Positions 1 through 5,048 of a DNA stretch of 5,048 nt are shown piece after piece. Every line of letters begins with the position of its first letter. The first letter of the stretch is position 1. This DNA comes from Candidatus Aerophobota bacterium. Its GTDB lineage: Bacteria; Aerophobota; Aerophobia; Aerophobales; B3-G15. The notes beneath the pieces are model-generated. The model did no database searches, had not been told where the DNA came from, and saw nothing but the letters and a program-made list of their open reading frames with translations. The stretch spans positions 1-5,048 of the forward strand of contig QMQA01000125.1 in assembly GCA_003648845.1 (NCBI GenBank), given 5' to 3'. The position numbers and the translations under genes are program-made.

Positions 1-866
1 AGCATATCGTATAAGGCTCCCACCCTGTCTTTAATGGAAAAGAGGATGGAGGTTTTATCCTCTCCACTCCTCTCAGCAAAATCCCTTCCAATCACCAGAA
101 AACGTGTGTAGTTATGTGGAGAATCCTCTATATGATACTCAAGGATGCTCAAACCGTAAAGTGCTGCGGCCACCTCAGAAGCAATAGCACAGGCATCCTC
201 TTCCCGAGAAGCAAGCTGGGCAGCCTGTGCTGTACTTTCAGTCTCACAGATCTTTGCAAGAGGCAGGTTTTGCTCGAGCCATACCCTGCACTGGGCTATA
301 GCCTGAGGGTGGGAGTAAACCTTCTTTGCATTCTCCAGTTTTCCTTTACCCAGAAGGTGGTGAGCTATCTCAAGGATTATCTCGGCACATATTTTCAAAT
401 CTGAATCAAGAAACATATCAAGAGTATGAGAAACCACTCCTTCCGTGGAATTTTCCACTGGAACCACACCGTAATCGGATTTACCTTTTTCCACCATGAT
501 AAAAATCTCGGGTATATTTTTTACCGGGATATACTCCGCACTCTGGCCAAAATTCCTGATAGCTGCAAGATGGGTAAAGGTAGCAGGAGGGCCAAGATAA
601 ACAATCCTTAATCTTCTCTGAAGAGATAAAAAGGAGTTGAGAATAGCCTTGATAATCTCTTTCAACTCCCTGTCAGGCAAAGGTCCTTTGTTCAAACTCA
701 GGAGCCTGTCAATAACGACCTTCTCCCTGCCAGAGGAATAATAACTCTTTCCCTCTTTTTCCTTAATCCTGGCTATCTCCAGAACCTTCTCGGCTCTCTT
801 ATTTAAAAGTTCTACAAGCCGGGCATCTATTTTGTCAATCTCGCCTCTTAATTTTTCTATACTCAT
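1..866 (-). CDS. pheA: Chorismate mutase / prephenate dehydratase (P-protein), 3' end cut by window edge
   Basis: Bifunctional enzyme converting chorismate to prephenate and then to phenylpyruvate, the entry to phenylalanine; cytosolic. I translated 288 codons from the ATG at 866; the frame stays open to base 1. Residues 1-85 are an AroQ-fold chorismate mutase with the expected ligands R7, R24, K35, R47/E48 and Q83. Residues 87-261 are the prephenate dehydratase domain: GPPATF (92-97), PVENS (136-140), SHPQA (185-189), STAQAA (211-216) and the catalytic TRF (254-256). An ACT domain starts near 271 and shows the GAL motif (283-285) of the phenylalanine-binding site. The later ESRP motif would lie beyond the edge. 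P-proteins usually run about 355-390 residues, so some 70-100 are missing. The start overlaps the aroQ stop (ATGA), with AAGGAG 7 nt upstream. Feedback inhibition by phenylalanine is likely from the ACT domain (family knowledge). No frameshift is seen. Confidence 0.96.
   Translation of the reverse strand, partial: MSIEKLRGEIDKIDARLVELLNKRAEKVLEIARIKEKEGKSYYSSGREKVVIDRLLSLNKGPLPDRELKEIIKAILNSFLSLQRRLRIVYLGPPATFTHLAAIRNFGQSAEYIPVKNIPEIFIMVEKGKSDYGVVPVENSTEGVVSHTLDMFLDSDLKICAEIILEIAHHLLGKGKLENAKKVYSHPQAIAQCRVWLEQNLPLAKICETESTAQAAQLASREEDACAIASEVAAALYGLSILEYHIEDSPHNYTRFLVIGRDFAERSGEDKTSILFSIKDRVGALYDM
863..866 (-). other. ATGA stop-start overlap, aroQ/pheA
   Basis: The pheA ATG (866-864) and the aroQ TGA (865-863) share two bases. 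Such overlaps usually allow terminating ribosomes to restart on the next gene, so the two products are expected in linked amounts. Confidence 0.95.
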
Positions 867-1312
867 CTATCCTCTCCTTCTTGCAGAAAATTGCAAAGTG
901 CCTCAAGGGCAAAAACATACCCTAAGGGGCCAAATCCGGATATCTGGCCGATACAAACCGGTGCTGTAAAGGACCTGTGGCGAAACTCCTCTCTTTTGTA
1001 TATGTTGGAAAGGTGAACTTCAACTGTGGGAAGACCGGTTGCCCGGATGGCATCTCTTATAGCAATGCTTGTGTGAGTATAAGCTGCCGGGTTAATTATA
1101 ATTCCCCTGGCCCATCCTTTTGCCCTCTGGATGAGGTCGACGATTTCTCCTTCTGAGTTGGATTGTCTGATCCTTACCTCACAATTTAATTTTTTTGCCC
1201 TTTCAATTATCAACTCATTAACAGATGAAAGAGAAGCCATGCCATACCACTCTGGTTCCCTTTCTCCCAGCAAGTTAAGATTGGGACCGTGGATAATTAA
1301 AATGTTTATCAT
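863..1312 (-). CDS. aroQ: 3-dehydroquinate dehydratase, type II (dehydroquinase)
   Basis: Catalyses shikimate step 3, the trans-dehydration of 3-dehydroquinate to 3-dehydroshikimate, as a cytosolic enzyme of the dodecameric type II family. The 149-residue length is typical. The N-terminal signature [17 protein letters not shown] (8-24) carries the catalytic R18 and Y23. QSNSEGE (50-56) is the substrate-loop segment, with Ser where many homologues have His. NPAAYTHTS (74-82) contains N74 and H80, and VEVHLSNIY (97-105) contains the catalytic H100. R111 follows in the usual place. It is unrelated to type I AroD. ATG 1312 is supported by the family-typical N-terminus and by AAAGGAG 8 nt upstream inside the aroKB tail. 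The gene overlaps its neighbours on both sides by 4 bases (ATGA), so it is the fourth cistron of the aro operon. No anomaly is seen. Confidence 0.98.
   Translation of the reverse strand: MINILIIHGPNLNLLGEREPEWYGMASLSSVNELIIERAKKLNCEVRIRQSNSEGEIVDLIQRAKGWARGIIINPAAYTHTSIAIRDAIRATGLPTVEVHLSNIYKREEFRHRSFTAPVCIGQISGFGPLGYVFALEALCNFLQEGEDR
874..879 (-). promoter_or_regulatory. Ribosome binding site for pheA
   Basis: AAGGAG on the minus strand lies 7 nt before the pheA ATG and within the last codons of aroQ. It is a strong match at a good spacing and supports the ATG at 866 as the start. Confidence 0.85.
1309..1312 (-). other. ATGA stop-start overlap, aroKB/aroQ
   Basis: The aroQ ATG (1312-1310) overlaps the aroKB TGA (1311-1309). 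This is the same arrangement as at the other three junctions of the operon. Confidence 0.95.
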
Positions 1313-2892
1313 CTGACAAGCTCCTTTACCACCTTTTCTACCAGGGCGTAAGGCACATCATCCCTGAGATGCACCCTACCGATTTTTTGAGGTACTACAA
1401 AAAATAACCTCCCCTCTCTTATCTTCTTATCAACCTTTAAAGCCTGAAGAATCTTTGCAGAATCCAGCCCTGTGGCCCCGGTGGGAAGCCTGATCCTTCT
1501 CAAAAGTTTCATCAGTCTTTCAAGATGAGTTGAAGGGAAAATACCCATCTCCTCTCCTATTCTGGCCGCACCTATCATTCCTATAGCTACTGCTTCTCCG
1601 TGGGTATACCTTGCAAATCCTGATACTGCCTCAATAGCATGAGCTATAGTGTGTCCAAAATTCAATACCTGCCTTACACCTTTTTCCTCCTTTTCGTCCT
1701 CTTCCACCACCTGAATTTTTACCCTGAGTGATGTTGCTATTACAGTTTTTAAGGTCTGAAGGTCCTTTTTCATCACCCCGGCAAGATTTCCTTCCAGATA
1801 AGAGAAAAAATTACCATTTTTTATAATGGCGCATTTTACAACCTCGGCCATCCCTTCCTTCATCCTTCTAAAAGATAAAGTCCTTAAAACAAGAGGGTCT
1901 ATTAACACAAATCTGGGTTGATAAAAGGCACCCACCAGGTTTTTCCCCTGCGGAAGGTTAACTCCCACTTTCCCTCCCACCGAGGAGTCAACCTGGGAAA
2001 GAAGTGTAGTTGGAACCATGATAAAATTAATTCCTCTAAGGAAAGTAGCTGCTACAAACCCTGCCACATCTCCCACAACTCCTCCTCCCAGAGCAAGAAT
2101 TGATGAGGTTCTATCAAGCTCTGTTTCCAGGCAGAAGTTATAGATTCTTCTTGCCCGGGCAAGTGATTTTGACTTTTCTCCTGGGGGAAGCTGGAGCCAG
2201 CGCACCTGGTATCCCTCCTCTTCCAGAGAGTTTTTCACCCTATCTCCATAAAGAGGAAAAACATTGGTATCGGAAATGATAAGTATCTTTTTCCCTATTT
2301 TAAAATCTTTTGCAATCTCGCCTATCTCATCAATAGAGGCACCGATAAAAATAGGATAACTTCTTTCCCCCAGCCTTACCTTTAGTTTTTCCGGGGCAAG
2401 AATTTTAACTATTTTCCCCACAGCCTCTGAAACCGAAAGGGAGGAGGTATCAATCATAATATCAGCTTGAGAATAAAAAGGGGCCCTTTTTTTAAGAAGT
2501 TTTTTAATTTTTTCCCTCTTATCACCTGCTCCTTGCAAAAGAGGTCTTTCCATGTTATCCCTGGTTCTTTCAAGAATTACCTCCGGCTTTGCCTTAAGGC
2601 AGATTAGAACCCCTCTTTTTCTTAACTGTTGCACATTCTCTTTTCTCAAGACAGCTCCCCCTCCTGTAGAAATCACATACCCATCCACCCCGGAAAACTC
2701 CTTAATCACCTGGCTCTCCACCCTGCGAAAATACTCCTCCCCCTCCCGGGCAAAAATCTGAGAGATGGAGCGACCTTCCCTTTTTTCAATAATCTCATCT
2801 ACATCAATATATCTTTTGCCCAGAATATTAGCAAGCTGTTTTCCTATACTGCTTTTACCTGTTGCCATAAAGCCGGTTAAAATAATATTCAT
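1309..2892 (-). CDS. aroKB: Bifunctional shikimate kinase / 3-dehydroquinate synthase (AroK-AroB fusion)
   Basis: One 527-residue chain carries two shikimate-pathway enzymes. Residues 1-167 are shikimate kinase (shikimate + ATP to shikimate 3-phosphate, step 5): Walker A GFMATGKS (7-14), shikimate ligands D30/D32, FRRVE (55-59, R56), GGG (77-79), lid RPLL (116-119) and R136. After a short linker, residues from about 170 to 527 are 3-dehydroquinate synthase (DAHP to 3-dehydroquinate, step 2; NAD and divalent metal dependent): PPGEKSK (236-242), [11 protein letters not shown] (269-279), [15 protein letters not shown] (294-308), the metal ligands E350, H414 (in NFGHT) and H431 (in THGE). Both halves have normal lengths and intact active sites, with no stop or frameshift between them. 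The start is fixed by the P-loop, since the next Met lies inside it. Start and stop both sit in ATGA overlaps. No clear Shine-Dalgarno precedes the start. From memory, the same fusion order occurs in Thermotoga maritima. Confidence 0.97.
   Translation of the reverse strand: MNIILTGFMATGKSSIGKQLANILGKRYIDVDEIIEKREGRSISQIFAREGEEYFRRVESQVIKEFSGVDGYVISTGGGAVLRKENVQQLRKRGVLICLKAKPEVILERTRDNMERPLLQGAGDKREKIKKLLKKRAPFYSQADIMIDTSSLSVSEAVGKIVKILAPEKLKVRLGERSYPIFIGASIDEIGEIAKDFKIGKKILIISDTNVFPLYGDRVKNSLEEEGYQVRWLQLPPGEKSKSLARARRIYNFCLETELDRTSSILALGGGVVGDVAGFVAATFLRGINFIMVPTTLLSQVDSSVGGKVGVNLPQGKNLVGAFYQPRFVLIDPLVLRTLSFRRMKEGMAEVVKCAIIKNGNFFSYLEGNLAGVMKKDLQTLKTVIATSLRVKIQVVEEDEKEEKGVRQVLNFGHTIAHAIEAVSGFARYTHGEAVAIGMIGAARIGEEMGIFPSTHLERLMKLLRRIRLPTGATGLDSAKILQALKVDKKIREGRLFFVVPQKIGRVHLRDDVPYALVEKVVKELVR
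1321..1327 (-). promoter_or_regulatory. Ribosome binding site for aroQ
   Basis: AAAGGAG on the minus strand lies 8 nt before the aroQ ATG, inside the aroKB 3' end. It is the best Shine-Dalgarno match in the operon together with that of pheA, and it fixes the aroQ start. Confidence 0.85.
2889..2892 (-). other. ATGA stop-start overlap, aroC/aroKB
   Basis: The aroKB ATG (2892-2890) overlaps the aroC TGA (2891-2889). The bases just upstream read GTAAAAGAAAG, with no GGAG-like core, so initiation here probably depends on ribosomes arriving from aroC. Confidence 0.93.
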
Positions 2893-4067
2893 CTTTCTTT
2901 TACATAATCCATGTAGGAAAGGTAATTTCGCTTCATCTCTTCAAGGCTATCTCCCCCGAATTTTTCCCTCATTGCCCGTGCAATCTCTATGGCACAGGCT
3001 GCCTCTGCTATAACTGAAGCTGCTGGGACCGCACAGACATCTGACCTTTCCCTGGCTGCTTTAACTTCCTTTTTGCTAACAATATCCACGGATCTTAAAG
3101 GCTTTGCCAGGGTGGATATTGGCTTCATAGCCGCTCTTAGCACCACTGGCTCTCCCGTGGTCATTCCTCCTTCAATGCCTCCACATCGATTACTCAGACG
3201 GTAAAAACCTCTTTTTTTATTATAGGCTATCTCATCTTGAAATTGAGAGCCAAAAAAGGAGGCTCCCTCAAACCCTGCTCCTATCTCCACACCAATTATC
3301 GCCTGTATGCTCATCAGAGCAAAGGCAAGGCGGGCATCCAGTTTAAGGTCCCATTGAATATAGCTTCCCAGACCCGGGGGGACTCCTGCAACTATAACTT
3401 CAAAGATACCTCCCAGACTGTCACCTTTCTGTCTTACCTCATCTATAAGCTCAATCATATTTTTCTCGGCTTCTTTGTCCAGACAGCGAACGGGAGAGTC
3501 CTCAATCCTTGCAGGATTATCAAGGAAACACTTCCAGCTACTTTCATCTTTTGCTTTTCCAATCTGGATTACGCGAGATAAAACCAAGATGCCAAACTCA
3601 TCCAGCAGCCTTTTGCAAACAGCACCTGCTGCCACTTTTGCCACCGTCTCCCTGGCACTTGCCCTTTCCAGAACATTTCGCAAATCCTGAAAATTGTACT
3701 TTATCCCTCCCACAAGATCTGCATGACCCGGACGAGGTCTTGTAAACAAAGGCAAACTTGCAAAATCCTCATCCTCTGGCTCTTCAACTGCCATTATCCT
3801 TTCCCAGTTTTTCCAGTCCAGGTTAGGGACAAAAAGCGATATAGGAGAACCCAGAGTTTTTCCCCAGCGAACTCCAGAAAGTATCCTTGCCTCATCCTTT
3901 TCTATTCTCATTCTCTTTCCTCTTCCGTAACCGCCCTGACGTCGCTTTAACTGGCGATTAATATATTCTTTTTTAAGCTCAAGACCCGAGGGAATACCTT
4001 CCAGAATGACCAGAAGACCCTGGCCATGAGATTCTCCGGAGGTCAGATAGCGAAGTTGTGTACTCAT
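2889..4067 (-). CDS. aroC: Chorismate synthase
   Basis: Catalyses the last shikimate step, the trans-1,4-elimination of phosphate from EPSP to give chorismate, using reduced FMN; a cytosolic tetramer in the family. The 392 residues are usual for bacterial enzymes. All three family signatures are present. SGESHGQGL (10-18) has catalytic H14. RPRPGHADLVGG (110-121) has the second catalytic H115, followed by ERASARET (134-141). RSDVCAVPAASVIAEA (341-356) has D343. The RRQGGYGRGKR stretch (42-52) and GGIEGGMTTGEP (296-307) match the substrate/flavin-binding regions. No fused flavin reductase is present, so reduced FMN must come from elsewhere (inference). The ATG at 4067 is supported by the family-typical N-terminus. 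It overlaps the aroE stop as ATGA and ends in ATGA with aroKB. Its own Shine-Dalgarno is weak (TAAGG, 8 nt), so coupling to aroE is likely. Confidence 0.98.
   Translation of the reverse strand: MSTQLRYLTSGESHGQGLLVILEGIPSGLELKKEYINRQLKRRQGGYGRGKRMRIEKDEARILSGVRWGKTLGSPISLFVPNLDWKNWERIMAVEEPEDEDFASLPLFTRPRPGHADLVGGIKYNFQDLRNVLERASARETVAKVAAGAVCKRLLDEFGILVLSRVIQIGKAKDESSWKCFLDNPARIEDSPVRCLDKEAEKNMIELIDEVRQKGDSLGGIFEVIVAGVPPGLGSYIQWDLKLDARLAFALMSIQAIIGVEIGAGFEGASFFGSQFQDEIAYNKKRGFYRLSNRCGGIEGGMTTGEPVVLRAAMKPISTLAKPLRSVDIVSKKEVKAARERSDVCAVPAASVIAEAACAIEIARAMREKFGGDSLEEMKRNYLSYMDYVKER
4064..4067 (-). other. ATGA stop-start overlap, aroE/aroC
   Basis: The aroC ATG (4067-4065) overlaps the aroE TGA (4066-4064). 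Confidence 0.95.
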
Positions 4068-4924
4068 TGTTTTAACCTTAAACCCTCCATCAGAGCTTGC
4101 CTCATCCTATCAAGGGGAGCTTTTTCCCCCGTCCACAGCTCAAAGGACAAAGCTCCTTGCCAGATAAGCATCTCCAGCCCCCCCTGGCATTTTAAACCAA
4201 TCTTTTCTGCATCTTTTAAAAGCTCTGTTTTTCTATTATAAACAACATCATAAACGTAAAGAGAAGGAGGAAACTTTTCCAGGTTAACTGGTGAGGGGTC
4301 TCCTTCATGCATACCACAGCAGGTAGCGTTAATCAGAAGGTCTATATCTTCCTTTTCGGGCAAAAGATTCCTCTTTTCAAACTCAACAACCTCTATCTCT
4401 GGTCCATTGGATATTCTGGCCAGTTTCTCTGCAAGCTGTTTTGCCCGGGAAAATGTCCTGTTAACCAGTACCAGCCGCTGTATTTTCTCTTTTATCAGGG
4501 CAAAACAAATAGATAAAGCTGCTCCTCCTGCTCCTAACAAAACAGCTTTTTTGCCTTTTAAAGACAAACCCTCATCCCGCAAAGACTCACTAAATCCCCT
4601 CCAGTCTGTGTTATATCCAGTTAATCTTCCTCCACGGTTAACTACCGTGTTAACCGCTCCTATTAGTTCTGCATCAGGGGAAAGCTCATCCAGATAGTCT
4701 TTAATCCTTTCTTTGTGAGGAATGGTAACATTCACCCCCACCATATCCAGAGCTCTTATAGCCCGGGTAGCATCTTCAAGCTCTGAGGGTCTTACCGAAA
4801 AGGGAAGATAAACAAAATTTAACCCAGCTTCTTCAAAGGCGGCATTTTGCATAAGAGGAGATAGCGTATGAGTGATGGGGAATCCAAAAATCCCAGCCAC
4901 CCTTGTTTTCCCTGTGATTTTCAT
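4064..4924 (-). CDS. aroE: Shikimate dehydrogenase (NADP-dependent)
   Basis: Reduces 3-dehydroshikimate to shikimate (step 4), usually with NADPH; cytosolic. It has 286 residues, normal for AroE. The N-terminal substrate domain shows HTLSPLMQN (19-27), where T20 and S22 form the shikimate-binding pair (most homologues have Ser-x-Ser), and NVTIPHKE (65-72) with catalytic K71. GAVNT (89-93) supplies N92, and YNTDWRG (104-110) supplies catalytic D107. The cofactor domain has the Rossmann loop GAGGAA (131-136) and NRT (155-157), where the Arg is typical of NADP preference. NATCCGM (199-205) and Q256 in WQGALSFELW (255-264) complete the site. The loop after DVVYN reads RKTELL, apparently one residue shorter than the usual YNP-x-x-T form. 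It is the first gene of the operon, with a promoter just upstream and GGTGA before the ATG. The start agrees with the family N-terminus. Confidence 0.97.
   Translation of the reverse strand: MKITGKTRVAGIFGFPITHTLSPLMQNAAFEEAGLNFVYLPFSVRPSELEDATRAIRALDMVGVNVTIPHKERIKDYLDELSPDAELIGAVNTVVNRGGRLTGYNTDWRGFSESLRDEGLSLKGKKAVLLGAGGAALSICFALIKEKIQRLVLVNRTFSRAKQLAEKLARISNGPEIEVVEFEKRNLLPEKEDIDLLINATCCGMHEGDPSPVNLEKFPPSLYVYDVVYNRKTELLKDAEKIGLKCQGGLEMLIWQGALSFELWTGEKAPLDRMRQALMEGLRLKQ
4076..4088 (-). promoter_or_regulatory. Two candidate ribosome binding sites for aroC
   Basis: On the minus strand GGAGGG (4088-4083) is a strong core, but it sits 15 nt before the aroC ATG, too far for usual initiation. 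TAAGG (4080-4076) is weaker but well placed at 8 nt. Which one works is not decided by the sequence; both lie in the last codons of aroE. Confidence 0.45.
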
Positions 4925-4934
4925 CTCTCACCCT
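4925..4934 (-). promoter_or_regulatory. Ribosome binding site for aroE
   Basis: The minus strand reads AGGGTGAGAG directly before the ATG. Its GGTGA part (4932-4928) can pair with the 3' end of 16S rRNA, 3 nt from the start. This is acceptable because GGTGA lies at the start-proximal end of the full anti-SD complement. Confidence 0.6.
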
Positions 4935-5048
4935 GTAGATGAGGTCATTCTAATAAAATAGCTCTAACTGTCAATTGTAATACCTCAGTTTGCCAGCATA
5001 CCAGGTCTTGTCCAAAAAGATTTTTAAAAAAAGAGCCTGGAGTGTTGA
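4935..5048. other. Upstream region of aroE with no recognised gene
   Basis: This short stretch holds the promoter and otherwise nothing I can name. Two minus-strand frames are open from the right edge: one of 25 codons ending at TGA 4973-4971, and one of 33 codons ending at TGA 4947-4945. Either might be the tail of an upstream gene on the same strand, but open stretches this short are expected by chance and neither tail matches a family I know. An A/T-rich stretch lies at 5013-5032. No RNA gene or terminator with a U-run is seen. Confidence 0.5.
4947..4974 (-). promoter_or_regulatory. Sigma-70-type promoter of the aro operon
   Basis: On the minus strand a perfect -35 TTGACA (4974-4969) is followed by 16 nt and the -10 TAGAAT (4952-4947), one mismatch from consensus. 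There is no TG extension. Transcription would begin near 4940-4941, leaving a leader of only about 16 nt before the aroE ATG. The position and direction fit a promoter for the whole operon. Assignment rests on consensus match alone. Confidence 0.6.

Noticed and set aside
114..404. Plus-strand open frame of 96 codons
   Set aside because: It lies opposite the prephenate dehydratase domain of pheA, whose minus-strand reading has full family motifs. The plus-strand product has no recognisable features.
1780..1850. Possible break between domains or damaged metal site in the dehydroquinate synthase half
   Set aside because: The frame is continuous, and E350, H414 and H431 are all present with normal family spacing, so no pseudogene call is warranted.
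2552..3013. Cluster of overlapping plus-strand open frames
   Set aside because: They are antisense to the shikimate kinase domain and the aroC 3' end, overlap one another in different frames, and have no ribosome binding sites or family motifs.
3237..3581. Plus-strand open frame of 114 codons, the longest on that strand
   Set aside because: It is antisense to the middle of aroC, and its product is low in conserved character. Open antisense frames are expected opposite this kind of codon use.
5001..5040. Imperfect inverted repeat CCAGGTCTT / AAGAGCCTGG considered as a terminator
   Set aside because: The loop is about 21 nt, one arm has a bulge, and no T-run follows the stem on either strand; the T-run is inside the loop. 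It is not a credible intrinsic terminator.
4925..5048. Leader attenuator, T-box or trp-type leader peptide before aroE
   Set aside because: The predicted leader is about 16 nt, and no Phe/Trp/Tyr-rich short reading frame with paired hairpins and a T-run is present.
1..5048. Mobile element, CRISPR array, phage or defence genes, tRNA or rRNA
   Set aside because: No terminal repeats, spaced direct repeats, transposase motifs or RNA-gene structures were seen; the window is filled by the aro/phe operon.

Overview
This window holds a tightly packed bacterial operon for chorismate and phenylalanine biosynthesis, read entirely on the minus strand (right to left): aroE, aroC, a fused aroK-aroB, aroQ and pheA. 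The first four genes encode five of the seven shikimate-pathway activities: dehydroquinate synthase, type II dehydroquinase, shikimate dehydrogenase, shikimate kinase and chorismate synthase. The fifth gene encodes a chorismate mutase/prephenate dehydratase (P-protein), which carries chorismate on to phenylpyruvate. It runs off the left edge of the window inside its ACT domain. DAHP synthase (step 1) and EPSP synthase (aroA, step 6) are not in the window. Without aroA the encoded steps are not contiguous, so it should lie nearby or elsewhere in the genome.

Layout: 1-866 pheA (3' end missing); 863-1312 aroQ; 1309-2892 aroKB; 2889-4067 aroC; 4064-4924 aroE; 4925-5048 upstream region with a good sigma-70-type promoter (TTGACA, 16 nt, TAGAAT) about 20-50 bases before the aroE start. 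Every gene junction is the same 4-base ATGA overlap, in which the stop TGA of one gene overlaps the start ATG of the next. This strongly implies one transcript with translational coupling. No stretch of more than 300 bases lacks a gene.

Organism: a bacterium with a GC content of about the mid-40s percent (by eye). In the readable part of pheA, 14 of 17 arginines use AGA/AGG, the mRNA strand is purine-rich, and the proteins are rich in Lys, Glu and Arg. The gene order aroE-aroC-aroKB-aroQ and the N-terminal-kinase AroKB fusion are, from memory, like those of Thermotoga maritima. These features fit a thermophilic or candidate-phylum lineage, but the phylum cannot be fixed from this window.

All catalytic residues I could check are present, so these look like working housekeeping enzymes. 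I found no mobile element, CRISPR array, RNA gene or evidence of a new type of system. The points worth a second look are the kinase-synthase fusion, the uniform ATGA coupling, the missing Shine-Dalgarno sequence before aroKB, and the very short leader behind the promoter.
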